Positions 24,754 to 33,901 of a DNA stretch of 64,000 bases are shown here, one piece after another. The DNA is from Levilactobacillus brevis. GTDB taxonomy: Bacteria > Bacillota > Bacilli > Lactobacillales > Lactobacillaceae. The notes under the pieces were generated by a model. The model did no database searches. It was not told the DNA's origin and worked only from the letters and a program-made list of their open reading frames with translations. The translations under genes and the position numbers were made by a program. Location of the stretch: NCBI GenBank assembly GCA_021383565.1, contig CP079699.1:496001-560000 (forward strand), written 5' to 3'. Numbering within the stretch: position 1 is the stretch's first letter; each line of letters starts with the position of its first letter.

Positions 24754-25494
24754 TTACATTAAAATTTTAGACAAGAAGTCCTGAGCCCGTGGTGTTTGGG
24801 GATTGTTGAAGAACTCATCGGGCGTATTGTTTTCTTGAATGTAGCCGTCGGCCATGAACCAGACGCGATCGGCTACAGACTTGGCGAAGCCCATTTCATG
24901 GGTAACAACGACCATCGTCATCCCTTGTTGCGCTAGGTCTTGCATAACATTGAGTACTTCGCCGACCATTTCGGGGTCCAGCGCAGAGGTCGGTTCGTCG
25001 AATAGCATCACCTTGGGATCCATGGCGAGTGCCCGAGCAATGGCCACCCGTTGTGCCTGACCACCGGAGAGGCTGGTAGGGAAGGCGTCGGCGTGATCGT
25101 CCAGGTTGACTTGTTGGAGTAGCTCGTGGGCGCGTTTCGTGGCGTCGGCATCACTGATTCCCTTGACCTTCATGGGAGCCAGCTTGATGTTTTCCAGAAC
25201 GGTCATGTTCGGGAAGAGGTTGAAGTTCTGGAAGACCATCCCCATCTGTTCCCGCAACGTGTTAACTTTCTTGGTATCCAGCGTGGTTAAATTTTGACCG
25301 TCGAAGTCAACTTCGCCACTCGTTGGTGTTTCGAGGAGGTTTAGGCACCGCAAGAAGGTACTCTTCCCACCACCAGAAGGGCCGATGACCACGATCACTT
25401 GGCCCGGGTTAACCTGTTCTGAAATGTTCTTTAAGACTTGGTTGTCGCCAAAGTTCTTGGCGAGGTTTTTAACCTCAATAATGGGTTTAGTCAT
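24754..25494 (-). CDS. glnQ: Amino acid ABC transporter ATP-binding protein
   Basis: 246-residue ATPase of the polar amino acid uptake family. The Walker A motif GPSGGGKST is at residues 38-46. Also present are the Q-loop ([18 protein letters not shown]), the signature [15 protein letters not shown], Walker [14 protein letters not shown] and the switch His in [10 protein letters not shown]. It starts at ATG 25494, overlapping the 3' end of the permease gene by 8 bases. It works with the fused binding protein-permease upstream. The symbol reflects family similarity; glutamine specificity is not proven. Confidence 0.92.
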   Translation of the reverse strand: MTKPIIEVKNLAKNFGDNQVLKNISEQVNPGQVIVVIGPSGGGKSTFLRCLNLLETPTSGEVDFDGQNLTTLDTKKVNTLREQMGMVFQNFNLFPNMTVLENIKLAPMKVKGISDADATKRAHELLQQVNLDDHADAFPTSLSGGQAQRVAIARALAMDPKVMLFDEPTSALDPEMVGEVLNVMQDLAQQGMTMVVVTHEMGFAKSVADRVWFMADGYIQENNTPDEFFNNPQTPRAQDFLSKILM

Positions 25495-26962
25495 GTTGCA
25501 TCTTCCTTTCGAAGTGGTTTAAGATCCGTGAGGCGGTGAAGGTCATGATGAAGTATAGGACCATGATGACCGCGATAGGGGCCACCCCTCTGTAAGTGTC
25601 GGACCGGACAATGTTGCTTTGGAAGATCAGTTCGGAGACTCCAATAATGGAGACGATGGAACTATCCTTAATTAATGTGATAAATTCGTTCCCCAATGAC
25701 GGCCAGATGTTCTTCAAGGCTTGGGGGAGTACCACGTAGCGCATGGTGTAACCACTGGTCATCCCCAGGCTCCGTGCGGCCTCGGTCTGTCCCTTGTCGA
25801 CGGAGTTAATCCCACCCCGGATATACTCGGCGATGTAAGCCCCGGAGTTCAGGGAGATGGCAATAATCCCGGAAGTTAATGCTGGCAGGTTGACGATTAA
25901 ACCGAGTCCGAAGTAGACGAACATGACTTGGACCATCATAGGCGTGCCCCGGATGAATTCGACGTAAGCGGTCGCGACCCACCGTAAGGCCGTAGCGAAG
26001 ACGCCACCTTGAGCCATCCGTGCCAGGGACAATAAGACCCCGAGGATGAAACCGAAGAAGACGGAGCAGACCGTAATGATTAAGGTGTATTCAATCCCCT
26101 TTAAGAAGGCCTTCCAGTAGTGGAGCATGCTGGTGTTGACCGTGTTGGTCTTTAAGTATTTCCCAGCAGCGGGCAGGTAGTTCTTGTTAACCAGGTTTTG
26201 CTTTCTGATCTGGTTGACGGACTTGTTGGCTGCGGCAACCAGAGAAGTGGACCCCTTGGCGAAGGCCACGGAGGCACTGGTGTCGGAAGCACTTAAGTCA
26301 AAGTGACTGGGAATCATAGCGAGTTCTTTGTTGTTGGCCACATAGGCTTGGGCGGATGGCTTTTCCATCGCCACCCCTTGGAGCTTGTGACTTTGTAACC
26401 CCAAGATCAAATCGGAAACGGACGTCATTCCTTTGACGGTCGTCCCGCTAGTTTGCTTCTTGGATTCGTTGTACATGGTAGAACCGGTTTGGGCCCCAAT
26501 GGTTTTGCCCACGAAGGAATCCTTATCCTTATAAATACCCTTGTCACTCTTGTTGATAACGATGCTGTACCCACCTTGGTAGTAGGTGTGGGTGAAATCG
26601 ACGTTCTTCCGCCGAGCGGGGGTCGGGTTCATCCCGGAAATGACCATGTCGACCTTCCCCGTTTGGAGGGCAACTAATAGGGAATCAAAGGACATGGACT
26701 TGACCACGAGCTTGACGCCCATATCTTTGGCGATCTTCTTCCCCACGGCAACATCCATCCCGACGACTTGACTCTTGCCGTGAACAGTTGCTTGGAATTC
26801 GTAAGGCGGATAGTCAGGCGATGTCCCCATGACCAGTGTCCCTTTCTTCTGAACTTTAGCCAGTGAGTTATCGGTGGCGGCTTGAGCGGTAGTTGTGGTG
26901 GTCGTCCAACCGGCAACCAGCGCCATCACTAATGCGATGGCCATAATTAGTTTATTTTTCAT
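25487..26962 (-). CDS. glnP: Fused substrate-binding protein and permease of an amino acid ABC transporter
   Basis: 491 residues from ATG 26962, with AGGAG nine bases upstream; the frame opens earlier at 26995 but without a ribosome site. An N-terminal signal (residues ~1-28) has no lipobox Cys, since the permease itself anchors the domain. The SBP_bac_3 binding domain spans ~35-265 ([20 protein letters not shown]). The permease domain spans ~285-490, with the EAA-type loop [20 protein letters not shown]. One-chain GlnH-GlnP fusions are common in lactic acid bacteria. It is cotranscribed with glnQ. Confidence 0.92.
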   Translation of the reverse strand: MKNKLIMAIALVMALVAGWTTTTTTAQAATDNSLAKVQKKGTLVMGTSPDYPPYEFQATVHGKSQVVGMDVAVGKKIAKDMGVKLVVKSMSFDSLLVALQTGKVDMVISGMNPTPARRKNVDFTHTYYQGGYSIVINKSDKGIYKDKDSFVGKTIGAQTGSTMYNESKKQTSGTTVKGMTSVSDLILGLQSHKLQGVAMEKPSAQAYVANNKELAMIPSHFDLSASDTSASVAFAKGSTSLVAAANKSVNQIRKQNLVNKNYLPAAGKYLKTNTVNTSMLHYWKAFLKGIEYTLIITVCSVFFGFILGVLLSLARMAQGGVFATALRWVATAYVEFIRGTPMMVQVMFVYFGLGLIVNLPALTSGIIAISLNSGAYIAEYIRGGINSVDKGQTEAARSLGMTSGYTMRYVVLPQALKNIWPSLGNEFITLIKDSSIVSIIGVSELIFQSNIVRSDTYRGVAPIAVIMVLYFIMTFTASRILNHFERKMQHD

Positions 26963-26997
26963 AATGGCTTGCTCCTCTATCTGTGATGATAACATTG

Positions 26998-27026
26998 AGT
27001 ATAGCCGGTCTCGTGTATTTATACAA
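26998..27026 (-). promoter_or_regulatory. Promoter of the glnP-glnQ operon
   Basis: Minus strand -35 TTGTAT (27021-27026), a 17-bp spacer and -10 TATACT (26998-27003), about 36 bp from the start codon. Confidence 0.6.
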
Positions 27027-27121
27027 GTTTTATTTTGATAAATTTGTTTTTATACATAAATTATTCAAACGAAATTCGCTTACATCCCTGGTTTAAAGGG
27101 AAAACGTCAAATATTTATACA
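27018..27121. promoter_or_regulatory. Three TTTATACA octamers upstream of glnP
   Basis: Identical direct copies at 27018-27025, 27049-27056 and 27114-27121. The first overlaps the glnP -35 box, so the set may be operator sites for an unidentified regulator. The region is AT-rich, which raises the chance of coincidence. Confidence 0.4.
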
Positions 27122-27157
27122 TTTTGATTGAATAAGTGGTTTTTGGACGCTTAGCAA

Positions 27158-27186
27158 TTGATTGAATGGGGAGTAAGTGCTAACAT
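27158..27186 (+). promoter_or_regulatory. Candidate yebC promoter
   Basis: TTGATT (27158-27163), a 17-bp spacer and TAACAT (27181-27186). Confidence 0.45.
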
Positions 27187-27243
27187 GTATAGTGTCTGTT
27201 TTAGACGGATATATCAATAAAATTTTAGAAAAGAGGAGTTACG

Positions 27244-27981
27244 ATGTCAGGACATTCTAAATGGCATAACATCCAGGGCCGGAAAAATGCTCAGGATGCA
27301 AAGCGTGGAAAAATCTTCCAAAAAATCTCACGTGATTTGTACCAAGCTGCAAAAGCAGGTGGTCCTGATCCCGACGGTAACCCTCAACTTCGTTTGGAAA
27401 TGGACAAGGCGCGGGCAGCTAACATGCCTAAGGAAAACATCAAGCGGGCTTTAGACAAGGCCTCTGGTGTTGGCGGCGCTAAGTTCGAAGAAATTACCTA
27501 CGAAGGTTACGGTCCAGCAGGGACAGCGATCATGGTTGCTGCTTTGACGGATAACAAGAACCGGACGGCTGCGGCTGTTCGTTCTGCCTTCACGCACCAT
27601 GGCGGCTCACTTGGTGCAGCGGGTTCCGTTTCATACATGTTCGACCGGAAGGGTTACATTGTAATCCTGCGTGATGGCTTGGATACGGATGAAGATACGA
27701 TGTTGATGGATGCTTTAGACGCCGGGGCGGACGACATGGAAACCACGGATGAAGAATTCAAGATCTATACGGATCCTTCGAGTGAAATTGCAGTACGTGA
27801 CGCTTTACAAGATAAGGGCTACAAGCTGGACACCGCTGAAGTTCGGATGTTCCCTCAAAACACAACTGAAGTGCCAGAAGCCAAGGCTTCCCAGTACCAA
27901 GGTTTGATTGACGAACTGGAAAACAACGACGATGTTTCCGATATTTACGAAGCAGCAGTCTTACCTGAAAACGTTGAATAA
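27244..27981 (+). CDS. yebC: YebC/PmpR family protein
   Basis: 245 residues. It starts [20 protein letters not shown], the hallmark of the family, and has normal length. Long annotated as a transcriptional regulator, the bacterial YebC and mitochondrial TACO1 relatives are now linked to ribosome function at polyproline stretches. The ATG has AGAGGAG upstream. It is monocistronic with its own terminator and is divergent from the glnPQ operon. Confidence 0.95.
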   Translation: MSGHSKWHNIQGRKNAQDAKRGKIFQKISRDLYQAAKAGGPDPDGNPQLRLEMDKARAANMPKENIKRALDKASGVGGAKFEEITYEGYGPAGTAIMVAALTDNKNRTAAAVRSAFTHHGGSLGAAGSVSYMFDRKGYIVILRDGLDTDEDTMLMDALDAGADDMETTDEEFKIYTDPSSEIAVRDALQDKGYKLDTAEVRMFPQNTTEVPEAKASQYQGLIDELENNDDVSDIYEAAVLPENVE

Positions 27982-28012
27982 GCGTTTTTAAACCCAATAA
28001 TATGAGTCGATG

Positions 28013-28048
28013 AACCCGCTATCAGGCATTGTCTGGTGGCGGGTTTTT
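28013..28048 (+). terminator. yebC terminator
   Basis: AACCCGC (28013-28019) pairs with GCGGGTT (28039-28045), with inner ATCAG/CTGGT pairing, followed by TTTT. Confidence 0.8.
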
Positions 28049-28169
28049 GTATAGAGATAATGATTTGGAGTGTGAGAGCTGACAACGGTATTTTTTACGA
28101 ATCATTGGTAAACTAAGACCATAGAGAACACGAGAATCGGTTAGCAGGAGAAATTGGGAGGCGTCTCAA

Positions 28170-29117
28170 ATGAACCTAAATGCCATCAAGACCATCACCA
28201 ATCTGGGGGCCGGCACCATGGGCCACGCTACGGCCCTGCAGTTTGCCTTGAACGGTTACGCCGTGCGTTTGTTAGATACCAGTGACACCGCGCTACAACA
28301 AGGAATGGCGGCCATTAAGCGTGACTTGGCAACCTTTCAGCAGGCCAACTTACTGCACGAAACGCCAGCGACCGTCCTCAACCGAATAACGCCGACAACG
28401 GACGATGCGGTCGCCCTTTCTGGGACTGATTTTGTGATTGAATCAATTATCGAAGATTTGACGGTGAAGCAGCAGGTTTGGCAGCGGGTCGAATCACAAG
28501 TGTCCGACACGACGATTCTAGCAACCAACACCTCTGGACTCAGTCCGACCGCCATTCAGTCTGTGCTGGTTAAACCCGAGCGATTTGTCGTGGCTCATTT
28601 CTGGAATCCAGCCCAGCTGATGCCGCTGGTCGAAGTTGTCCCCGGCAAGCAAACCGCGCCGGCCACGGTGACCCTCACCGTCGACTTGATGAACCAGATT
28701 GGCAAGCATGCGGTGGGTCTTGAACAAGAATCGCCGGGATTCGTGGGCAATCGCATTCAACTGGCTGTGTTGCGAGAGGCCTTACACATCGTGGACGCGG
28801 GGATTGCGACCCCCGAAGCTGTCGATGAGATTATCAAATACAGCCTGGGTCGACGCTGGAGTCTCGTGGGGCCGATTGCCAGTGCCGATCTCGGGGGCCT
28901 TGACGTTTTTGACAACATCAGTAAGTATCTTTATGCCGATCTGAGTGCGATCCAGGGAGAAGATCCTGCACTGGCGAAGAAAGTGGCCGATCACGCCTTG
29001 GGGTTAAAGACTGGCCATGGGTTCTACGACTGGGTCGGCGACGCTGGGAAAGAAATGGTCACACAACGCGACCGGGAGTTATTGAATCTGTTGAAGCAGG
29101 ACCAAGTAGATCAGTGA
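28170..29117 (+). CDS. 3-hydroxyacyl-CoA dehydrogenase family protein
   Basis: 315 residues. The N-terminal Rossmann domain has LGAGTMGHATALQFA (NAD-binding, residues ~12-26) and the acidic residue DTSD. TNTSGLSPTAIQSVL and VVAHFWNPAQLMPLVEVVPG include the catalytic His region. SPGFVGNRIQLAVLREAL opens the C-terminal helical dimer domain. It reduces or oxidises 3-hydroxyacyl-CoA or a related hydroxy acid; carnitine and gulonate dehydrogenases share the fold. The rest of a beta-oxidation pathway is not nearby, so the substrate is open. It is monocistronic. Confidence 0.85.
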   Translation: MNLNAIKTITNLGAGTMGHATALQFALNGYAVRLLDTSDTALQQGMAAIKRDLATFQQANLLHETPATVLNRITPTTDDAVALSGTDFVIESIIEDLTVKQQVWQRVESQVSDTTILATNTSGLSPTAIQSVLVKPERFVVAHFWNPAQLMPLVEVVPGKQTAPATVTLTVDLMNQIGKHAVGLEQESPGFVGNRIQLAVLREALHIVDAGIATPEAVDEIIKYSLGRRWSLVGPIASADLGGLDVFDNISKYLYADLSAIQGEDPALAKKVADHALGLKTGHGFYDWVGDAGKEMVTQRDRELLNLLKQDQVDQ

Positions 29118-29126
29118 TCATGTGTG

Positions 29127-29157
29127 AGCCGAGGACGAAAATGTTCTCGGCTTTTTT
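29127..29157 (+). terminator. Terminator after the hydroxyacyl-CoA dehydrogenase gene
   Basis: AGCCGAGGAC (29127-29136) pairs with GTTCTCGGCT (29143-29152) with one mismatch or wobble, followed by TTTTT. Confidence 0.85.
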
Positions 29158-29275
29158 ACTACTATGGACCGACCCTGCTTCTAGCCGGATGATGGTTATC
29201 GAAAAAAGTTAGTGTAACGGAAAATATTGCCGCCCCTTTTGCGGAGTTAAGTGAAAAGGGCAGGAGATGACACGT

Positions 29276-30241
29276 GTGATTAAGGATTTTATTCGCGAAT
29301 TATTGGCCGCGGCCATCAGTCGGCAGACCAGTGATATTTATATTTTACCGCAAGCAACGGGCTATCAGATTCGGTTACGCCAGCTAGGGGCGGTGACGCA
29401 GTGGCGTCAGATTACGCAAATGTTGGGGACCCAAGTGATTACTTATTTTAAATTCCAAGCTAACATGGCGGTTAGCGAGAATCGCCGTCCTCAGGTGGGG
29501 GCGCTGACTTGGCCGGGAGATCCCGCGGTTGAGTTGCGCTTTTCAACGGTGGGAGATTACGCTGGTCGCGAGTCGTTAGTGATACGGGTGATCTACCCGT
29601 ATCACACGCAGCAAATGGCCTATTTGGACGCCAGCCAACCCACCCAGTTGGCGCAACTAGCCGAACGCCGGGGCTTGATGCTATTTGCGGGGCCCACGGG
29701 TTCGGGCAAGACCACGACCATGTACACCATTGCCAGCCAGTTGGCGGCGACGGCCACCGTCTTGACGATTGAAGACCCGGTGGAAATTAAATCGGCACAC
29801 TTCATTCAGCTTCAGGTCAACGCGGCGGCGGGGATGAGCTACGAAGCGCTACTCAAAGTCGGTTTGCGTCACCGTCCCGATGTTTTTATCATTGGTGAAA
29901 TTCGTGATCCTCTTACCGCCCAAGCGGCGGTTCGCGCCGCCCTCAGTGGGCATCTCGTTTTGAGCACGGTTCATGCTCAGACCGCCAGTGGGTGCGTTTC
30001 ACGGTTAGTCGAGCTGGGGGTGCCGTTGCCTCAGCTTCGGCAAGTGCTTACGGCGAGTTGCTATCAGCGACTGATTCCACGCGTTCAGCAGGCGCCCGCA
30101 GTTTTGTTGGATATTTTGGTCGACGAGGCGCTTTGGCAATTACAACGGACAACCACGGAAAGGTGGTGGCATACCCTTGAACAAGCCCAACGGCAGCAAG
30201 TTATTTCGGTTGAAACGGCACAACGGTTCCGGGTCGGCTAG
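29276..30241 (+). CDS. comGA: Competence pseudopilus assembly ATPase ComGA
   Basis: 321 residues of the type II/IV secretion ATPase family (GspE/PilB). Walker A is in FAGPTGSGKTTTMYT, the Asp box in VLTIEDPVEI, Walker B in DVFIIGEIRD and the His box in HLVLSTVHAQT. I prefer GTG 29276 over ATG 29267, because AGGAG abuts the ATG but is nine bases from the GTG. It drives pilin assembly for DNA uptake. It is the first gene of a seven-gene overlapping operon. No ComK or SigX box is evident upstream; CCGCCCCTTTTGCGG at 29230-29244 is a small dyad. Confidence 0.93.
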   Translation: MIKDFIRELLAAAISRQTSDIYILPQATGYQIRLRQLGAVTQWRQITQMLGTQVITYFKFQANMAVSENRRPQVGALTWPGDPAVELRFSTVGDYAGRESLVIRVIYPYHTQQMAYLDASQPTQLAQLAERRGLMLFAGPTGSGKTTTMYTIASQLAATATVLTIEDPVEIKSAHFIQLQVNAAAGMSYEALLKVGLRHRPDVFIIGEIRDPLTAQAAVRAALSGHLVLSTVHAQTASGCVSRLVELGVPLPQLRQVLTASCYQRLIPRVQQAPAVLLDILVDEALWQLQRTTTERWWHTLEQAQRQQVISVETAQRFRVG

Positions 30242-31232
30242 GTGGTCGTTGACGCAGCAACATCAATTTTGTCAGTTGTTGGCCGACCAGTTGGCGGGGG
30301 GCTTTTCACTTCGTCAGGCATTGCGTTTTAGCCAGATGGCCGGTAGCGGACTGCCACGCAGCCTTGCCGTCATTGAAGAGCAGTTGGAGAGTGGCCAGGA
30401 CTTTGTCGGTTGTCTGGCCCCTTATTTGCAGGCCAACGTCTACTTTCAGCTACAAGTCACCGCCACCCATGGAGATCTAGCTATGGCCTTACAACGCGCC
30501 GCGACACTATTGAATCTCATGGCTACCCAACGTAAGCGACTCGGCCAGCTATTACTCTATCCGTTGGGCTTATTGGCGGGGATGGTAGGGCTGTTGATTA
30601 CGCTAAAATTCGGCGTGCTACCGCAATTACAGCAGGAAATTGTGGCCCATACGACAACAGCAACGACGATTGGTCAACTTTATCTAAAAGTTGGTGGAGG
30701 ACTGTTGGTCGTGGCCGGGGGCTACTTGGTTTGGCGCTGGTGGCGGCAACAACCGCGGTTAAGGCTCGTTAGCTGGACGTTACGCTGGCCCATCATCGGC
30801 CGAATCTTGCGTGCCTATTACGCCTACTACCTGACGGCAAATTTGAGTCAGTTATTGGCCAGTGGCTTGAGCGTCAAGCAAATGATTACCGTGCTTCGGC
30901 AACTTCCCGAGAAGGCATTGCTCCACCAGCTAGCCGGGACCTTGGCTCGGCAGCTGCAGGCCGGAAAGTCACCGCTGGGTTGGCTACAACGGCAACCCTT
31001 TATTCCTGACCAACTGGTGATCTTACTTCAGAAGGGCCGGACGCACGCGCAGTTAACACGGGAGCTAGAAGCCTATAGTCAGCTTCGTTACCGTGAATTG
31101 GTGCGGCTAACCGAGCAAGGCCTAGCGTTAGTCCAGCCCGTTTTGTTAGCGGTGGTGGCATTGTTGATTGTGGGCGCCTATCTCAGTTTGCTTTTACCCA
31201 TGTACGCCAACTTACAGGGGGTCTATCAATGA
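30177..31232 (+). CDS. comGB: Competence pseudopilus membrane protein ComGB
   Basis: 351 residues of the GspF/PilC family. Two GspF-type repeats are present, with TM helices at about residues 130-150, 170-190 and a C-terminal pair (~320-345). The frame opens with TTG 30177, which has AAAGGTGG upstream and overlaps comGA by 65 bases. A later TTG (30210) is possible, so the exact start is uncertain. It forms the inner-membrane platform for pseudopilus assembly. Confidence 0.88.
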   Translation: MNKPNGSKLFRLKRHNGSGSARWSLTQQHQFCQLLADQLAGGFSLRQALRFSQMAGSGLPRSLAVIEEQLESGQDFVGCLAPYLQANVYFQLQVTATHGDLAMALQRAATLLNLMATQRKRLGQLLLYPLGLLAGMVGLLITLKFGVLPQLQQEIVAHTTTATTIGQLYLKVGGGLLVVAGGYLVWRWWRQQPRLRLVSWTLRWPIIGRILRAYYAYYLTANLSQLLASGLSVKQMITVLRQLPEKALLHQLAGTLARQLQAGKSPLGWLQRQPFIPDQLVILLQKGRTHAQLTRELEAYSQLRYRELVRLTEQGLALVQPVLLAVVALLIVGAYLSLLLPMYANLQGVYQ

Positions 31233-31528
31233 AGCAACGACACGGCTTCACCCTCGTTGAAATGACCATTGTGCTCTTCATTATTTCCCTATTGGTCTTG
31301 ATTATTCTTCCTAACCTAAACGGTCAGCGCCACCGCGCTCGGGGCATCCACCAGCACGCCATGGAGACGGTGGTTCAGGGACAGGTGACGGCCTACTTGG
31401 ATGATCACCAGACCGCCGAACACGTGACCTATGAGGCGTTAGAGAAGGGACAGTATTTGACGCCACAGCAGGTTGCTCAGGCGAAACGAGAGGGGATCAA
31501 AATCCATGACGAACGTCCGGAAAGTTAG
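31229..31528 (+). CDS. comGC: Major pseudopilin ComGC
   Basis: 99 residues. It starts MKQRHGFTLVEMTIVLF, with the prepilin peptidase site G/FTLVE and a following TM helix, as for all ComGC proteins. The ATG overlaps the comGB stop (ATGA). It is processed by ComC/PilD, which is not in this window. Confidence 0.93.
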   Translation: MKQRHGFTLVEMTIVLFIISLLVLIILPNLNGQRHRARGIHQHAMETVVQGQVTAYLDDHQTAEHVTYEALEKGQYLTPQQVAQAKREGIKIHDERPES

Positions 31529-31991
31529 CCGGTGCGGCGGCTTTACGTTGTATGAAACGCTAGTGGTGTTAGCCATTGTTGCCGGTCTGGGGACGTTGGT
31601 CGGGTTTCAGGCCGTCGCCCAGCGTCGTGCGGCCGCGGAACGCGCCTTTTGGCCGGCTTGGCAACAGCTATGGACGGCGGGCCGTCAGGTAGCTTTGGCC
31701 CGTCACGAGACAGTCGGTATTTTTGTGGACCGCCACACGGGCCGGGTGACTCTCGCACAGGGACAACCACGCCGAGTCTTTCGTCAGTTGACCCCGCCGC
31801 CCGGTTTGCGCTGGGTGGATGGTAAGACGGCATGGAGCATCTCGCCACAGGGGAATTCGGCGGCCTTTACCATGGAGTGGTATAGCACGACCCACCGCGT
31901 CTGGTGGTATCAGACCTTTCAGTTAGGAGGTGCCCTCATTTATGTGGAAGCAACGAAGACCCGGCGTCCGTCACGGCTGGCTCCTGCCTGA
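31506..31991 (+). CDS. comGD: Minor pseudopilin ComGD
   Basis: 161 residues from ATG 31506 (GAGGGG upstream, inside the end of comGC). The class III signal is CGGFTLYETLVVLAIVAGL, with Tyr instead of Val before the conserved Glu. It overlaps comGC by 23 bases and comGE by 50. Confidence 0.87.
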   Translation: MTNVRKVSRCGGFTLYETLVVLAIVAGLGTLVGFQAVAQRRAAAERAFWPAWQQLWTAGRQVALARHETVGIFVDRHTGRVTLAQGQPRRVFRQLTPPPGLRWVDGKTAWSISPQGNSAAFTMEWYSTTHRVWWYQTFQLGGALIYVEATKTRRPSRLAPA

Positions 31992-32148
31992 TGCGTTGTT
32001 GGCACTCGGTATTGTGGCGTTGACGATTCTCCTGGCACAGCAGGCATTAGTCGTCACCCAGCATCGTGAGCAGATTCAGACGGCAAAGCTTCGGCAGGTG
32101 CGTGCCCGTCACGACCATGCACTATTAAAATGGGCAGCGGTGCAATGA
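31942..32148 (+). CDS. comGE: Minor pseudopilin-like ComGE
   Basis: 68 residues from ATG 31942 with AGGAGG eleven bases upstream. The segment HGWLLPDALLALGIVALTIL is a degenerate prepilin signal (Leu-Leu-Pro-Asp in place of Thr-Leu-x-Glu), as is usual for this least conserved position. Identity rests on operon position as well as this segment. Confidence 0.75.
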   Translation: MWKQRRPGVRHGWLLPDALLALGIVALTILLAQQALVVTQHREQIQTAKLRQVRARHDHALLKWAAVQ

Positions 32149-32576
32149 CGAAGCGGCGAGGCTTTACGCTAGTTGAAGCATTGATGGCCTTGATCATTGC
32201 CTCGGGGATGTTTGTGTTAGCGAGTGGGGTTGACCGGCAAATTTTGCGACCGCTTCGCCACGATCCGATTGCGTGGTATCAAGCCGTGCGGGTACTCGAA
32301 CAGCCCGGCCGCTACCGAGCGGTCAGTCTTGACCGACGGCAACTAAATCTCGTCGACTTACAGCAGGGCGGCAAGCAAGTTGCCGTGTGGGTCGATACGA
32401 AACACGTCTTGCGCCTCACCAACTCGCAGCATCAAGGATACTACCCGCTCTTACGGCACGTTGAGGCCGTTCAGTGGCGGCCGACCCCGTATCCCGGCTT
32501 GGTACAATTACGACTTAAACAGGAGCGATTGCCTTGGCAGACCACCATTCTCGATTTACGCGGCACGGCTTTTTGA
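32145..32576 (+). CDS. comGF: Minor pseudopilin ComGF
   Basis: 143 residues from ATG 32145, which overlaps the comGE stop (ATGA). The prepilin signal is RRGFTLVEALMALIIASG. The C-terminal half matches the ComGF pattern in length and position (VQWRPTPYPGLVQLRLK near the end). Confidence 0.85.
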   Translation: MTKRRGFTLVEALMALIIASGMFVLASGVDRQILRPLRHDPIAWYQAVRVLEQPGRYRAVSLDRRQLNLVDLQQGGKQVAVWVDTKHVLRLTNSQHQGYYPLLRHVEAVQWRPTPYPGLVQLRLKQERLPWQTTILDLRGTAF

Positions 32577-32794
32577 CGTTGTGGGCGTTGTTCTTTTTGG
32601 CTGGCGTCAGCCTTATTTTATTAGTTGTGCTGGCCGGCCAATCGGCGCGCCAACAGTCGACCCTTGAACTGATTAAAGCGTATAATCGTTCGACTTCACA
32701 AATAGAACGGGCGATTAAGGGGTCCCAGCATCCCCATAAACGGGCCCCCAGAACGGTAAAACCCGGAGATTCACCGGAAAGATTGCTTGAATAA
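32534..32794 (+). CDS. comGG: ComGG-like small membrane protein
   Basis: 86 residues starting at TTG 32534 with AGGAG upstream, overlapping comGF by 43 bases. One hydrophobic helix follows the motif RHGFLTLWALFFLAGV, a degenerate prepilin-type start. It is last of the operon and is assigned mainly by position. Confidence 0.72.
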   Translation: MADHHSRFTRHGFLTLWALFFLAGVSLILLVVLAGQSARQQSTLELIKAYNRSTSQIERAIKGSQHPHKRAPRTVKPGDSPERLLE

Positions 32795-32865
32795 CACCCG
32801 AAAAATCGGTAGTATAGATAACGGAAACGTAGAGTCATGTAAATTTCACAAGGAGGCGAAGCGTA

Positions 32866-33885
32866 CTGTCACAAGAACAGACTGAAGCGCTCTTCAAGGT
32901 TTTGGACGAATCGACCACGACCTTGCAGACGGCGCTAAGCACATCTTACTTGGACGCCTTTATTGAGACCGGAGATAATCTGCTCAATGGACAGGTTCAG
33001 GTGGAAGATGGTCAGCCCGACGAGGAGACCGCAGCGGCATTAACCAAGCTGTACGCCCAAGTCGACTGGCAAAGTGACGATGCCGAAACGGTTCGCCGGG
33101 CGATTCAATTGGCCATGCTCAAAGCGATTCGTGTGGATGAAATTCAAGCCAATCACCAACTCACGCCGGATACGATTGCCTACATTATGGGTTATCTGGT
33201 TACCCGGTTGGAGAAGGGCAAGTCTGAGCTGACCGTGACCGATTTGACGGTCGGCACCGGGAACCTGTTGACTGCGGTGCTCTCGCAACTGAAGGCAGTC
33301 GTCGAGGGTAAGATCAAGGCTTATGGGGTGGACAACGATGATACCATGTTGGCCATCGCCCAGACGTCGAGTGATCTCCAACGGTTACCGATTGAACTCA
33401 TTCACCAGGATGCGTTGGAGCAGTTGTTGGTTCCCGCAAGTGATTTGATCGTTGCGGACCTGCCAATCGGGTATTATCCGATTGATGACAACGCCGCCAA
33501 TTATCAAACCCGCGCGGCAGAAGGCCACTCATTCGTGCATCACTTGTTGTTGGAGCAAGCGCTCAATCAGCTAAAACCAGGGGGCGTTGGCGTCTTCCTG
33601 GTACCTTCTCAACTCTTTCAAACGGAAGAGGCGAAGGGCCTGTTAAAGTGGTTAGCTGGTAACGCTTACCTTCAAGGGTTGTTGAACCTTCCAAGTGAGC
33701 TCTTTATGAATGTTAACGCCCAGAAGGCCATTCTGATTCTTCAGAAGCCGGGCGCTGGCGCAAAGCAGGTTGAACAAGTAATGTTGGGCGAGTTCCCATC
33801 ATTTAAAGAACAATCAGCATTTCAAAAGTTTGTTGCGGAAATCGTCCAATGGGAAGAACAAAACCTGCTGACGGACCGCTCATAA
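32866..33885 (+). CDS. Class I SAM-dependent methyltransferase (YtxK type)
   Basis: About 339 residues. The longest ATG/GTG/TTG frame begins at TTG 32902, but the strong site AAGGAGG (32850-32856) is placed for CTG 32866. In-frame residues from there (LSQEQTEALFKVLDES) look like the normal N-terminus, so I propose a CTG start. SAM motif I is LTVGTGNLLTAVL. The N6-adenine MTase-like motif IV is DLPIGYYP instead of NPPY. It sits between comG and ackA, as in many Firmicutes; its substrate is unknown. Confidence 0.82.
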   Translation: MSQEQTEALFKVLDESTTTLQTALSTSYLDAFIETGDNLLNGQVQVEDGQPDEETAAALTKLYAQVDWQSDDAETVRRAIQLAMLKAIRVDEIQANHQLTPDTIAYIMGYLVTRLEKGKSELTVTDLTVGTGNLLTAVLSQLKAVVEGKIKAYGVDNDDTMLAIAQTSSDLQRLPIELIHQDALEQLLVPASDLIVADLPIGYYPIDDNAANYQTRAAEGHSFVHHLLLEQALNQLKPGGVGVFLVPSQLFQTEEAKGLLKWLAGNAYLQGLLNLPSELFMNVNAQKAILILQKPGAGAKQVEQVMLGEFPSFKEQSAFQKFVAEIVQWEEQNLLTDRS

Positions 33886-33901
33886 AAGGAGAAATTACCA
33901 A

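Noticed and set aside
26963-27243. T-box or riboswitch ahead of the glutamine-type transporter
   Set aside because: No T-box motif or terminator/antiterminator pair is seen; the distance from -10 to start is too short.
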